Assembly: GCF_000703165.1 (NCBI RefSeq)
Contig: NZ_JNLQ01000002.1
Coordinates: 2,542,001 to 2,606,000, forward strand
From: Butyrivibrio sp. AE3004
GTDB taxonomy: Bacteria; Bacillota; Clostridia; Lachnospirales; Lachnospiraceae
Length of the DNA: 64,000 bases
Direction: 5' to 3'
Shown: in pieces, positions 36,021-45,783 of the stretch
Layout: each line of letters opens with the position of its first letter
Numbering within the stretch: position 1 is the stretch's first letter
Made by a program: the position numbers and the translations under genes
Notes under the pieces: model-generated
Databases searched by the model: none
Seen by the model: the letters and a program-made list of their open reading frames with translations, nothing else
Told to the model about the DNA's origin: nothing

Positions 36021-37340
36021 TTACAGCTGTGTCATTACGAAAATATCGTATATTGCTTTGATTGCTTTTTCAAAATCCCTATTCTCAACACCGATGATGA
36101 TGTTAAGCTCTGAAGATCCCTGATCGATCATTCGGCAGTTTACATTCACATGAGCAAGAGCTGAGAAGATTCTGGCTGCCGTTCCGCGCTGTCTCTTCAT
36201 TCCTCGTCCAACGACTGCGATAAGCGCAAGGTCTGATTCAATCTCAAGAAGATCAGGTTTCGCAAGTCTGTGGATTTCGGAAACAACTGCCTGTTCCTTA
36301 TCTATGAAATCGTCCTGGGCTACAAATACTGTCATTGTGTCGATTCCTGAAGGAACATGCTCAATTGAAATGTTCTGATCTTCGAATGCCTGAAGAACCT
36401 TTCTTACAAATCCAACCTCTGAGTTCATCATATCCTTAAGGATATTTACGCAGCAAAATCCTTTTTTACCTGCAACACCAGTGATCGTGTACTTGGACTT
36501 CTTTGCTGTTGACTCAACAATCCAGGTACCACTGTCTTCAGGTCTGTTTGTATTTCTGATATTGATCGGAATTCCTTCTTTTCTTACAGGGAAAATAGCA
36601 TCCTCATGCAGAACTGACGCTCCCATATATGCAAGCTCTCGAAGCTCTGTGTATGTGATTGTCTCAATAGGAGCAGGTCTGTCGATAATTCTCGGATCAG
36701 CTACAAGGAAGCCGGATACATCTGTCCAGTTTTCATAAACATCCGCATGTATTGCTCTTGCAATAATTGAACCTGTTATATCGGAACCGCCTCTTGAAAA
36801 GGTCTTGATTCTTCCATCTTCATATGCTCCGTAGAAACCGGAGATAACTGCATTTTCAACTCCCAAAAGGCGCTTAGCCACTCTGCGGTTTGTGATCTCG
36901 GCATCGAAGCTTCCGTCTTCATCAAAAAGAACAACTTCTGCAGGATCTATATACTCAAATCCAAGGTACTGAGCCATGATCTTACCGTTGAGATACTCTC
37001 CTCTTGAAGCAGCATAATCGCTTCCTGCCTTGGCCTTGAAATTCTTCTCGATAAGCTCGAACTCTTCCTTTAAAGAAAGCTTTAATTTGAGACCCTTGAT
37101 AATCTCATTAAATCTGGCTTCGATCGCGGCAAGTTCCTTAGAGAAATTCTTGCCTTTTTCAGCAAGCTCATAAGTCTGATACAGCATATCCGTAACCTTG
37201 GTGTCAAGGTTTGTTCTTTTTCCGGGAGCGGATACTACTACATATTTGCGCTCCTTATCAGCCTTTATGATTTCAGCAACCTTCTGAAACTGCTTTGCAT
37301 CGGCGCATGAGCTACCACCGAATTTTACTACCTTGCTCAT
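36021..37340 (-). CDS. lysC: Aspartate kinase
   Basis: A 439-residue aspartokinase, the first step to lysine, threonine and methionine. KFGGSSCADAKQF at residues 5-17 and the ATP site FSRGGSDITGS (about 205-215) are intact; two ACT domains fill the last 140 residues. ATG 37338-37340 is preferred because it starts directly before VVKFGGSS and has GAGGAG upstream, though at a long spacing. Directly downstream of hom with a 96-base gap; a shared unit pheB-hom-lysC is likely. Confidence 0.95.
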   Translation of the reverse strand: MSKVVKFGGSSCADAKQFQKVAEIIKADKERKYVVVSAPGKRTNLDTKVTDMLYQTYELAEKGKNFSKELAAIEARFNEIIKGLKLKLSLKEEFELIEKNFKAKAGSDYAASRGEYLNGKIMAQYLGFEYIDPAEVVLFDEDGSFDAEITNRRVAKRLLGVENAVISGFYGAYEDGRIKTFSRGGSDITGSIIARAIHADVYENWTDVSGFLVADPRIIDRPAPIETITYTELRELAYMGASVLHEDAIFPVRKEGIPINIRNTNRPEDSGTWIVESTAKKSKYTITGVAGKKGFCCVNILKDMMNSEVGFVRKVLQAFEDQNISIEHVPSGIDTMTVFVAQDDFIDKEQAVVSEIHRLAKPDLLEIESDLALIAVVGRGMKRQRGTAARIFSALAHVNVNCRMIDQGSSELNIIIGVENRDFEKAIKAIYDIFVMTQL

Positions 37341-37436
37341 TTTTTCACTTCTCTCCTCGTCTTTAACACATGTTTTTATCTGATTCATACCGGTCTGTTG
37401 CCGGTACTTTAAGATCATTCTTTCTAATCAAAAATA

Positions 37437-38642
37437 TCACAGCAATCTTAAATAACTCTTTGCTCCCTCGAGTTTTTCGAACTTATCTTTAAAATCAATC
37501 TCCTTCATTTCGGGAGTAATAAATGCAAACTCACCGGACACCTTTGATGTTTCGATAACCTTTATATCACCAAAAAGTTCTTTTGCACTTCCTTCGCCTG
37601 ATGCATCGCATCTTACGAAGAAGCTTCTGACATCATCATTTATTGAAGCCACTTCAGCGGGAACATTTCTGAGGTTCCAGTCAACATGTTTACCTTTGTT
37701 TCTCACAATATCGATAACATCTGCCACTACTGCTGAAGCTGTGGCTTTTTTACCCGCTCCCTTACCGTAGTACATTACATCGCCCAGCATGTTACCGTGA
37801 ACATCAATGGCATTGAATACACCGTTTACTGTTGAAAGGGAATTGTCAAAAGGAATGAGGAAAGGAGCAACCATAGCGAAGAACTTCCCGTCCTCTCTCT
37901 TACAGCTTCCCAGAAGCTTGATTGCCATCTTCATCTCTCTGGCATATTCGAAGTCCTCACCTGTAATCTTTGTAATTCCTTCTGTGTAAATATCTTCATA
38001 CTTAACGAACTGACCACTCATTATGGAAGCAAGAATAGCTGTTTTTCTGCAGGCATCATGTCCCTCGATATCAGCCTCAGGATTTCTCTCAGCATAGCCC
38101 TTGTCCTGCGCAACCTTAAGGACGCTGTCAAAATCTGCTCCTTCCTGATCCATTTTGGTCAGGATATAGTTAGTTGTTCCGTTCAGGATACCTGTTATGG
38201 AATCAACCTTCTCATGTCTTATTGAATCATTCATTGAACGAAGCACCGGTATTCCGCCGCCTACGCTTGCTTCAAAAAGGTAGCTTACGTTGTTCTTCTT
38301 TGCAAGTTCAACAAGCTCAGGTCCGTGTGCAGCCACGAGCTCTTTATTGGAAGTGCATACACTTTTTCCGCTCTCAAGAGCTCTTTTTTCAAATGTAAAA
38401 GCAGGCTCAATTCCTCCCATGGTCTCACAGACAACTTCTACCTCGGGGTCGTTTACGATTACGTCAAAATCGTGTACAACCTGGCTTTCATGCTTATCTC
38501 CGGGAAAATCACGAAGATCCAGTATATATTTAATCTCTATTTTTTCTCCGGCGCTATCCTCGACACAGGAACCGTTCACATCCAGAACCTCCGCAACACC
38601 GCTTCCGACAGTGCCGTAACCCAATACTGCAATCTTTGTCAT
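37437..38642 (-). CDS. hom: Homoserine dehydrogenase
   Basis: A 401-residue enzyme reducing aspartate semialdehyde to homoserine. The NAD(P) loop GYGTVGSGVAEV (residues 8-19), the NGTTNYILTKM block (about 154-164) and the Asp-rich AEADIEGHDA-like block (NPEADIEGHDACRK) are present. It is 85 bases downstream of the PheB-like gene. Length of 401 fits the form without a long ACT tail. Confidence 0.95.
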   Translation of the reverse strand: MTKIAVLGYGTVGSGVAEVLDVNGSCVEDSAGEKIEIKYILDLRDFPGDKHESQVVHDFDVIVNDPEVEVVCETMGGIEPAFTFEKRALESGKSVCTSNKELVAAHGPELVELAKKNNVSYLFEASVGGGIPVLRSMNDSIRHEKVDSITGILNGTTNYILTKMDQEGADFDSVLKVAQDKGYAERNPEADIEGHDACRKTAILASIMSGQFVKYEDIYTEGITKITGEDFEYAREMKMAIKLLGSCKREDGKFFAMVAPFLIPFDNSLSTVNGVFNAIDVHGNMLGDVMYYGKGAGKKATASAVVADVIDIVRNKGKHVDWNLRNVPAEVASINDDVRSFFVRCDASGEGSAKELFGDIKVIETSKVSGEFAFITPEMKEIDFKDKFEKLEGAKSYLRLL

Positions 38643-38727
38643 TTTGACTTCCTCCTAATAGATAATTTTTTCATCCTCTTGCAAAATAAATATATCAGCT
38701 AAAAACACATCAAGTGATCTGCACATT

Positions 38728-39180
38728 TTATACTTCGGCACTTCTGCCTATAATCTGAACATTATGTACTCGGGGCGCGGACTGCAATCTGCCGATCATA
38801 TCCGCCATGTCGCTTGTCGTGGGTAAAACCTGTATACCAACTGACAAAGCCGCCACTCCGTTATAAGGTATTGCCTGATGAACAGTCAGAATATTGGCGC
38901 CGCATCCGGAAATAATCCTAAGCACATCGGATAACACACCAAGCTCGTCATCCATCTGTAAATTCAGTGTAAGAGTGGTTCCCTGCAGGCTGTCATGAAA
39001 TTCATATATATCGTCCTTGTATTTATAAAAGGAGCTCCTGCTTATGCCCAGCCGCTCAGCTGCTTCATTTACTGTCTTGCATTTACCGGTATCTATCAAT
39101 TTCTTAGCCTCTAATACCTTTAGCAAAACATCAGGCACAGCCTGCTTCTTCAGCACATAATATGCTGTTTCTTCTTTCAT
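38728..39180 (-). CDS. pheB: ACT-domain protein PheB (UPF0735)
   Basis: A 150-residue protein with an N-terminal HTH-like block (KTVNEAAERLGISRSSFYKYKDDIYEF, about 30-55) and a C-terminal ACT domain (TLTLNLQMDDELGVLSDVLRIISG) typical of UPF0735/PheB. The ACT domain probably senses an amino acid. ATG 39178-39180 with AGAGGAAC upstream was chosen over a frame starting 45 bases earlier. Being first in the operon with hom and lysC, it likely regulates or senses threonine or phenylalanine-type feedback; the exact ligand is not shown. Confidence 0.88.
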   Translation of the reverse strand: MKEETAYYVLKKQAVPDVLLKVLEAKKLIDTGKCKTVNEAAERLGISRSSFYKYKDDIYEFHDSLQGTTLTLNLQMDDELGVLSDVLRIISGCGANILTVHQAIPYNGVAALSVGIQVLPTTSDMADMIGRLQSAPRVHNVQIIGRSAEV

Positions 39181-39273
39181 AATAAGTTCCTCTTCGAAAC
39201 AATGTGTAATATGTCTCGCGAACATTTACGTTGTTATGTTTTTGTAGCACGGACATTTGTGCGTCCTTGAACG

Positions 39274-39302
39274 ATATTATCACATAACATTTTTCAATGC
39301 AA
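39274..39302 (-). promoter_or_regulatory. Promoter of pheB-hom-lysC
   Basis: Minus-strand TTGCAT, 17 bases, TAATAT, about 95 bases upstream of the pheB ATG. The leader has no T-box or lysine-riboswitch core that I recognise. Confidence 0.5.
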
Positions 39303-39351
39303 GCACTTTAGCGAATTAAATTCCTAAATTTTCAAAGAAAGAATTAGTTCC

Positions 39352-39381
39352 AAAAAAAGGAGATGCATTAAACATCTCCTT
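39352..39381 (-). terminator. Terminator overlapping the dapF stop
   Basis: AAGGAGATG/CATCTCCTT stem followed by seven T on the minus strand; its left arm is beyond the gene and its right arm includes the last codons of dapF. Confidence 0.85.
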
Positions 39382-40234
39382 CAAATACCGTTGTTGCAGG
39401 GCCGGTCATATAAACTACGTTTTCTTCCCTGTCCCATTTACATTTTATTTCTCCGCCCCTTACATGGACAGTAATATTGTCGGAAGTGTGGTCGTTAAGA
39501 ACGCATGCCACTACCGTTGCACAGCATCCTGTTCCGCAGGCAAGCGTTTCACCGGTTCCTCTCTCCCATACACGCATGTGCACATTTTCCCTGTCATCAA
39601 TAGATACAAATTCCGTATTAATTCCTTTTGGGAAAAATGCATGATGCTCGAATCTTGGTCCTATCTTCTCAAGATTCAAGGCATCTATATCCTCTCCTCT
39701 GTTCAGAAAGACAACCGCATGAGGATTACCCATGGATACGCAGGTTACAGTGTACTCCTTGTCCATAACCTTTATAGGATAATTGACAACTTCCTTTTTA
39801 GCCATTGCTCTCTCATCGGGGAGCTTTACAGGAATTCCGGCAGGTGTAAGTATAGGCGCACCCATATTAACCTTTACGCTTGTTACCATACCATCTTCTG
39901 TTTTAAGATCGAGGATTCTGACTCTTCCTCCGCTTACTATGCGAAGCTTTTTCTTATCAGTAAGTCCCTTGTCATATACAAACTTGGCAACACATCTGAT
40001 GCCGTTTCCGCACATTTCGGAATACGAGCCGTCAGCGTTGTACATCTCCATTTCAAAATCAGCCTCATCATCTCCGATTGTGTTTATGAAAATAACACCG
40101 TCTCCGCCAATCCCGAAGTGTCTGTCGCTGAGAAGCTTCACCAGATCCGGTTTATCTTGCTTATTCACCTTCTCTTTACTACCGTCTATGTAAATATAAT
40201 CGTTACCGCAACCGTGCATTTTAGTAAAGTGCAT
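39368..40234 (-). CDS. dapF: Diaminopimelate epimerase
   Basis: A 288-residue enzyme converting LL- to meso-diaminopimelate for lysine and peptidoglycan. Both catalytic Cys motifs are intact: MCGNGIRC (about 74-81) and ACGTGCCATV (about 239-248). Start ATG; monocistronic by its terminator. It lies behind the pheB-hom-lysC unit that feeds the same pathway. Confidence 0.96.
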   Translation of the reverse strand: MHFTKMHGCGNDYIYIDGSKEKVNKQDKPDLVKLLSDRHFGIGGDGVIFINTIGDDEADFEMEMYNADGSYSEMCGNGIRCVAKFVYDKGLTDKKKLRIVSGGRVRILDLKTEDGMVTSVKVNMGAPILTPAGIPVKLPDERAMAKKEVVNYPIKVMDKEYTVTCVSMGNPHAVVFLNRGEDIDALNLEKIGPRFEHHAFFPKGINTEFVSIDDRENVHMRVWERGTGETLACGTGCCATVVACVLNDHTSDNITVHVRGGEIKCKWDREENVVYMTGPATTVFEGDV

Positions 40235-40336
40235 ATATTATGTCTCCCATCCCTTAAAGTCTGACAGTCAGTACTTTTACAAGCTCTCTGACCATATACA
40301 TTTCGATTATACTCACATTTTTTTGCTTATGTCAAA

Positions 40337-40368
40337 GTAAATCCCCGGACAATTGCCCGAGGATTTAC
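40337..40368 (-). terminator. Probable terminator after the secreted protein gene
   Basis: GTAAATCC/GGATTTAC stem, extended by CCGG/CCG pairing; the following T-tract is short (TTTG). Confidence 0.55.
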
Positions 40369-40410
40369 CCGCCCAAATTATTCCTCATTTCAGAAAAGCT
40401 CTTTCGAGCC

Positions 40411-41631
40411 TTAGCTTGTCTTTAAACCGATAATAGATCCGGACACTGATCCCGATGCTACAGTTCCGTGACACATTACGCGTCTGTCTTTATCAAATTC
40501 AAAGGTAAGTGTCATTGCAAAATCATCATCTTCTATCGTGCAGATGCCTGTTGTTTCATCATAGCTCTTCAAATCATCAGCTCCAAAATAATAGTTTTCA
40601 CCAGTATCTGTCTTTGTCTTGCCACTTCCGTCCGAAAGCTCAACAGTCATGGTATAAAGGCCTACTATTTCCGCCAATGACGGAATCACCTTTTCATCGG
40701 ATACGGACATATCCTGATAACTTGCATTTTCAAGCATTGCCGGAAGAATCCTCTTGAAGGTCTCGGATGCCAGATAGGGCTGCGTACATCCAAAGTAGTA
40801 AATGTGTCCGTTTGCTATCCCAAGATAGCTAAATAAGCTCATACTGCAAGGCATGTCTCCATCAGTGAAAGTAGTCTCCAAAAAGGCTCCTTTCATGCCT
40901 CCTATATTTGCTTTTTCTTTTCTGATCACATACTCCGTAGAGTTTGTATAGCGATCAATAAAAGTATCCAAGATAAAATCATCTGAAATAGATTTGTATG
41001 CATCGTCACTGATGTCATCTGCATGAATCAGAATAAAAGCAGGTGTCTGATTATCGAAATAATAATATCTGGTATTTTCATCACCTTTTTGTATAAAAGA
41101 GGAGGAACCACTGTATATCATTCCGTTATAGGTTTCTTCCTGATCAAAATCAGGTTTTCCAATCGCATAATCAAAATATGTCAGTCTGAAATTATTGTCA
41201 GTGGACTCAAGTCTGTATGCCGCTTCAATAAAATTGTTTTGAATAAAATTTACCTTAGGTAAATCAAGCTCTTCAGATACACCCGCATATTTGCCAAACA
41301 CCCTGATATTTTTGCCTATAGCCTCAAGAACAAGGGCCTTAAAGTTTTCCGTACCGTCATCCCCGCAATACGCCGCCCAATTGCCCAGAGACGTCTCTAC
41401 GATAATTGAATTGGTGGAAGGATCGTATTCCTTTGCTTTTCCTTCAATCCAAACCTTATTGTCTATAAGACTATCGCTTCCCGACAGATACGCATCATAG
41501 TCAGACACCCTCTCGAAACCTTGCGTGTAAATTGCATCTGCAATTGCTGCCGCATGAGCCTTCAGGGCACCCGTAAATAGCAGACAGGACATTATTATAA
41601 AAATCACTCCGGAAATAAATCTATTCTTCAT
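40411..41631 (-). CDS. Secreted protein of unknown family
   Basis: A 406-residue protein with a signal peptide (FIIMSCLLFTGALKAHA), then a globular mixed alpha/beta body with many Asp, Ser and Tyr. The segment DSLIDNKVWIEGKAKEY and later DLPKVNFIQN suggest an OB-like start, but no known domain or catalytic motif was recognised. No lipobox and no anchor. It stands alone between two hairpins. Function unknown. Confidence 0.65.
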   Translation of the reverse strand: MKNRFISGVIFIIMSCLLFTGALKAHAAAIADAIYTQGFERVSDYDAYLSGSDSLIDNKVWIEGKAKEYDPSTNSIIVETSLGNWAAYCGDDGTENFKALVLEAIGKNIRVFGKYAGVSEELDLPKVNFIQNNFIEAAYRLESTDNNFRLTYFDYAIGKPDFDQEETYNGMIYSGSSSFIQKGDENTRYYYFDNQTPAFILIHADDISDDAYKSISDDFILDTFIDRYTNSTEYVIRKEKANIGGMKGAFLETTFTDGDMPCSMSLFSYLGIANGHIYYFGCTQPYLASETFKRILPAMLENASYQDMSVSDEKVIPSLAEIVGLYTMTVELSDGSGKTKTDTGENYYFGADDLKSYDETTGICTIEDDDFAMTLTFEFDKDRRVMCHGTVASGSVSGSIIGLKTS

Positions 41632-41713
41632 AAAAAACTCCTTATATTCACTACAGGAAACTAAATCTCAATATGACAATATTTTTCATTTGAGTCATTA
41701 TATCATCCGGAAA

Positions 41714-41766
41714 CACAAAAAAATGCGTGTTACGGAAAATGTCATTGACATTTAAGGAACACGCAT
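41714..41766 (-). terminator. Terminator after nadE
   Basis: A long stem ATGCGTGTT...AACACGCAT with an inner AAATGTC/GACATTT arm and eight T on the minus strand, 24 bases past the nadE stop. Confidence 0.88.
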
Positions 41767-41790
41767 AGTTTTTTTAGAAACATTTCATTT

Positions 41791-43812
41791 TTAATTCCAA
41801 AGAGCGTAGCTGGCATCAGATGGCATTCTAAGATCTCCTCTGGGTGATACCGCAACAGATCCCACCTTTGGGCCATCCGGCAGGCAGCTCCTCTTAAACT
41901 GCTGGGTAAAGAAGCGTCTGCAGAATATATCAAGCCATTTATCAATGGTTTCATGATCGTAGTAGCTATCCGACAAGGGGCTTCCATCAGCCTTCTTGTC
42001 GCCCTCCTCAGTGAAGGTCTTATACGCTATTCTACGGATTTTTTCCTTAGGGAAGCCACAGCGCAACATATAGTACAGGAAAAAGTCATGAAGCTCATAC
42101 GGGCCTACAATAGACTCTGTCTTTTGTGAAATCTTTCCGTCCGTGGGAGGTAAAAGCTCAGGACTTACAGGTGTATCAAGCACATCCAAAAGCACCTTTC
42201 CTACAAGCTCCCTAGCTTTCTTATCCTTTGCCATAGCAAAGCAGGAATCAGCATAATACTTAACAAGATGCCTTACTAAGGTTTTCGGAACACCCGCATT
42301 TACTCCGTACATTGACATATGATCGCCGTTGTAGGTTGCCCAGCCTAGTGCAAGTTCGGACAGATCTCCCGTTCCCACAACCATTCCGTTCATCTTGTTT
42401 GCAATATCCATAAGCACCTGTGTGCGCTCTCTTGCCTGACAGTTCTCATATGTAACGTCATGAGTATCCTTATCCTGTCCGATATCCCTGAAATGGATAG
42501 TAACGGCTTCCTTTATATCGACCTCTTTCAAAGTGGCTCCCAGTGCCTTTGCAAGATCACAGGCGTTCCGGTAAGTTCTGTCCGTAGTCCCAAAGCATGG
42601 CATAGTAACGGCAATTATACCGCTTCTGTCAAGGGATAAGGCATCAAAAGCCCTTGCTATAACAAGCAGTGCAAGTGTCGAATCAAGGCCTCCCGAAACA
42701 CCTATAACAGCCGTTTTGCAGCCGGTGTGTTCCAATCGTTTTTTAAGTCCCATAGCCTGAATGGAAAGAATCTGTTCGCATCTCCTTGCACGCTCTTCCA
42801 CAGAAGCGGGAACAAAGGGCTTTCCGGGGAATTTACGTGTAAGCTTTGTATCCTCGAACTTTATCTCACAATCAACCTCAGACATATCCTCTTTCCTGAC
42901 TTTCCTTCCAAAGGTTGTTGTCTTTCTTCTCTCATGAAGAATTCTGTTTATATCGATATCAGCATAGGTTATGCCATTTTCAAAAAGCTTCTTTTCAGCA
43001 AGAACCGTTCCGTTCTCCGCTATAATATTATGACCTCCGAAAACAAGGTCCTGCGTTGATTCACCTTCACCTGCAGAGGCATAAACATAGCCGGCAATAA
43101 GTCTTGCACTTGTTGCCTGAACAAGATTTTTTCTATAACTGTCTTTTCCTACAAGGTCATTGGATGCAGAAAGATTGACAATAAGAGTCGCGCCCTGCAA
43201 GGCATAATCAGTACTCGGAGTATTTGGAACCCACAGGTCCTCGCATATCTCACATCCAATTTTCAGCCCCTTCATTATATCCGATAAATCGACAATAACT
43301 TTTCCAAATTCAAACCACCAGTCATCATCGTCATCCTCATCACATGCTGCGGGAATAAACTCATCTCCAAGGTCCTTATATGAAACAAGTTCTGTCTCAT
43401 CCCCCAAGACATCTGCGCTCTCAAAATATCTCTTTTCATAAAACTCTCCATGATTCGGGATATTGGTCTTAGGTATCATGGCAGATATTTCACCATTATT
43501 GATCACCGCAGCACAGTTAAACAGCTTTCCATTGTATTCAATAGGAACTCCGACAAAAAATACACCGTCAAGTCCTTCACTGTGTTTAACAATTTTCTTA
43601 AGAGCAGCAAACGCACCGTTTAACAAGGTTTCCTGCAAAAACAGATCCTGGCAGGTATACCCTGTCACACACAGCTCCGGAAAAACCACGATCTTCGCTC
43701 CGTTTTTGACCGCCTCATCCATCTGCTCCATAATTCTGTCAGCGTTGTAAAAAGGATCCGCAACTTTAATCTTAGGTGTAGCTGCTGCCACTTTGATAAA
43801 ACCATCTTTCAT
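41791..43812 (-). CDS. nadE: Glutamine-dependent NAD+ synthetase
   Basis: A 673-residue two-domain enzyme converting nicotinic acid adenine dinucleotide to NAD. The N-terminal nitrilase-type glutaminase has VVFPELCVTGY (Glu) and IGCEICEDLW (catalytic Cys); the C-terminal synthetase has the P-loop GVSGGLDSTLALLV (about residue 365). Length fits the glutaminase-fused form. It is monocistronic, with a terminator at its end. Confidence 0.95.
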   Translation of the reverse strand: MKDGFIKVAAATPKIKVADPFYNADRIMEQMDEAVKNGAKIVVFPELCVTGYTCQDLFLQETLLNGAFAALKKIVKHSEGLDGVFFVGVPIEYNGKLFNCAAVINNGEISAMIPKTNIPNHGEFYEKRYFESADVLGDETELVSYKDLGDEFIPAACDEDDDDDWWFEFGKVIVDLSDIMKGLKIGCEICEDLWVPNTPSTDYALQGATLIVNLSASNDLVGKDSYRKNLVQATSARLIAGYVYASAGEGESTQDLVFGGHNIIAENGTVLAEKKLFENGITYADIDINRILHERRKTTTFGRKVRKEDMSEVDCEIKFEDTKLTRKFPGKPFVPASVEERARRCEQILSIQAMGLKKRLEHTGCKTAVIGVSGGLDSTLALLVIARAFDALSLDRSGIIAVTMPCFGTTDRTYRNACDLAKALGATLKEVDIKEAVTIHFRDIGQDKDTHDVTYENCQARERTQVLMDIANKMNGMVVGTGDLSELALGWATYNGDHMSMYGVNAGVPKTLVRHLVKYYADSCFAMAKDKKARELVGKVLLDVLDTPVSPELLPPTDGKISQKTESIVGPYELHDFFLYYMLRCGFPKEKIRRIAYKTFTEEGDKKADGSPLSDSYYDHETIDKWLDIFCRRFFTQQFKRSCLPDGPKVGSVAVSPRGDLRMPSDASYALWN

Positions 43813-43908
43813 AATAAACTCCGTTTCTTACCATGTTTTAACAGGTATATCTTTGCAGTGTTTTCGTTAAAAGATCATACTTCACATTTCCGGATGGCAC
43901 CTTTATCT

Positions 43909-44823
43909 TCACGCTAAAGCATCCTTACCATGCTCTCTTGCAAGCACGTATATTCTCTCGCTGTCCTCAGTAGGCTGTTCATGGGTATCTGCATCAATTG
44001 CGGTTATAAAACTCATACCCGCCTGCTCAACAAAAGCCTTCATCTCTTCCAGGGTGTATCCCCTTTGCAGATGTGTCTCTATCGATCTTTCGAACAAATC
44101 CACATAGCCTTCAGCCTCATCATTCGCAGAAGCGCTATTTTCACCGCTTCTTCGCTTTACAAACAGTGTCAGGTCATATTCATTTATATTAGTGTCCACG
44201 TCAAAGAAATTTTCCCAGATAAAGCTGCAATCCTCTCTATTCTCAGCTATGGTCACATTTCCAATTACATCCCTGTACTTATGCAGGGTATTAAAATCAA
44301 AAATGAATAAGCCTCCGGGATAAAGATAGTTGTTTACCTTCGTAAATGCTTTTCTTATCTGTTCATCCTCTATCAGATAGTTTATGCTGTCGCACACACT
44401 GACTATGGTTCCTGCAGTACAGAATAGGTCAAGCTCACACATATCCTGTTCAAGATACATGATTTCGTGGCCTGACTTTTCCATCTTGTTACGGGCTATC
44501 CCAAGCATTTCTCCTGAAAAATCGATGCCTATCATATCATAACCAAGCTCAGCCATTTCCTCGGTAAAGCTTCCCGTGCCACACCCCAGCTCCACAACAA
44601 GGTTCTGCTCCTGAAGAAGCAGTTCTTCCGTGTCATCCTCGCCGGATTCCGCGCACTGTTCCTGTTCCTCATCCAAAAGGAGCTCGTTCTCATCCTTCTT
44701 TTTATAAGGAGTAGATATCCCATAGCTTCGTATAAGCTTTGATATATACAAAGCCCAGTCGTGATACGGGGTCTCATCCATAAACTCATCATAAACTTTT
44801 GCAAAATCTGTATAGGCTTCCAT
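43909..44823 (-). CDS. Class I SAM-dependent methyltransferase
   Basis: A 304-residue methyltransferase: motif I VVELGCGTGSFTEEM (about 76-90), YDMIGIDFSGEML and the motif III-type GGLFIFDFNT. An unusual insertion of about 30 mostly acidic residues (LLLDEEQEQCAESGEDD) sits between the N-terminal helix and motif I. ATG 44821-44823 with GAGGAG six bases upstream is preferred to a start at 44850. Family and substrate are not clear; N- or O-methyltransferase of small molecules is most likely. Confidence 0.88.
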   Translation of the reverse strand: MEAYTDFAKVYDEFMDETPYHDWALYISKLIRSYGISTPYKKKDENELLLDEEQEQCAESGEDDTEELLLQEQNLVVELGCGTGSFTEEMAELGYDMIGIDFSGEMLGIARNKMEKSGHEIMYLEQDMCELDLFCTAGTIVSVCDSINYLIEDEQIRKAFTKVNNYLYPGGLFIFDFNTLHKYRDVIGNVTIAENREDCSFIWENFFDVDTNINEYDLTLFVKRRSGENSASANDEAEGYVDLFERSIETHLQRGYTLEEMKAFVEQAGMSFITAIDADTHEQPTEDSERIYVLAREHGKDALA

Positions 44824-44914
44824 ATTCATCTCCTCGATAAATGTTAGCATAAATTATTTTACCACAAATAATGCATTTCGAATGCCAACAAAGATAATGC
44901 GTTCAGGAATATAC

Positions 44915-44964
44915 AAAAAAGTGCGATCATCCCTTAATGATTTCTCATTTGGGTTTGATCGCAC
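44915..44964 (-). terminator. Terminator after the small membrane exporter gene
   Basis: GTGCGATC/GATCGCAC arms with inner CCC/GGG pairing, followed by six T on the minus strand. It resembles the hairpin at 55448-55496 in its GTGCGATC arm. Confidence 0.8.
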
Positions 44965-45095
44965 TAATCTATAAATACATGTTTTTATCCGGCTCATACC
45001 GATATGTTGACGGTTCCATTAACCGGTCATACTTAGCATCCCCGGATGTTACCGGACTATTTATTCGTTTTCATTTATCAAATAACCTTGTAGGC

Positions 45096-45614
45096 TTAGC
45101 CTGCTATACCGACAATTGCACTTGCTGTAACAAAACTCACAATTCCCATGATAGTTCCTGCAAGAGCTATACCACCTATAACGGCAAGCACACTCTTCTT
45201 GAAGTCCATGTCAAGGATACTTGCTGCGAGAGTTCCTGTCCATGCGCCTGTTCCGGGAACAGGAATTCCGACAAAGAGAAGAAGCGCAAGGTAAAGACCT
45301 CTTCCTGCCTTCTCCTGAAGCTTCATTCCACCCTTTTCACCCTTTTCAAGACAGAAGGTAAAGAAACGTCCGATTACCGGCTTATCCTTTCCCCACACAA
45401 GAAGTCTTCTTGCAAAAAAGAAGATAAAAGGCATAGGAATCATGTTTCCAATCGCAATAAGAATGTATCCCAATACAATATTAAAGCCTGTGCTGGTATT
45501 CAAAAAGCCATAAGCAAAAGGAACCGCACCTCTAAGCTCTACAAGCGGAACCATAGAAAGGAAAAAAACAAAAATGTACTGACCAATTAGTGAATTTCTA
45601 AAAAAACTAAGCAT
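45096..45614 (-). CDS. Small multidrug-export-type membrane protein (COG2426)
   Basis: A 172-residue membrane protein with four to five helices. The signature VELRGAVPFAYGF (about 24-36) and LFVGIPVPGTGAWTGTLAA (about 114-132) match COG2426. Named by homology as small multidrug exporters, although the transported substrate is unproven. ATG 45612-45614 with GAGAGG ten bases upstream is preferred to an ATG at 45632. Confidence 0.85.
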   Translation of the reverse strand: MLSFFRNSLIGQYIFVFFLSMVPLVELRGAVPFAYGFLNTSTGFNIVLGYILIAIGNMIPMPFIFFFARRLLVWGKDKPVIGRFFTFCLEKGEKGGMKLQEKAGRGLYLALLLFVGIPVPGTGAWTGTLAASILDMDFKKSVLAVIGGIALAGTIMGIVSFVTASAIVGIAG

Positions 45615-45669
45615 AATAAAACAGCCTCTCATAAAATATGCACACAGTATCAGTAATTACAACCTGCTC

Positions 45670-45689
45670 AAAATCCCTTCAAAAAGGGA
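45670..45689 (-). terminator. Short terminator after hisC
   Basis: TCCCTT/AAGGGA stem, four-base loop, followed by TTTTG on the minus strand, about 95 bases past the hisC stop. Confidence 0.5.
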
Positions 45690-45783
45690 ATCGGTTTTCC
45701 TGATACCGAAATTTAAAACACTCCAGTGCATAATTTTATCAAAAGGCTGCCAATCCTACAAGCTTTTAAATATCGTTAACTTT

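Noticed and set aside
39180..39360. T-box leader before pheB-hom-lysC
   Set aside because: No specifier stem or T-box sequence (UGGN-binding bulge) was found.
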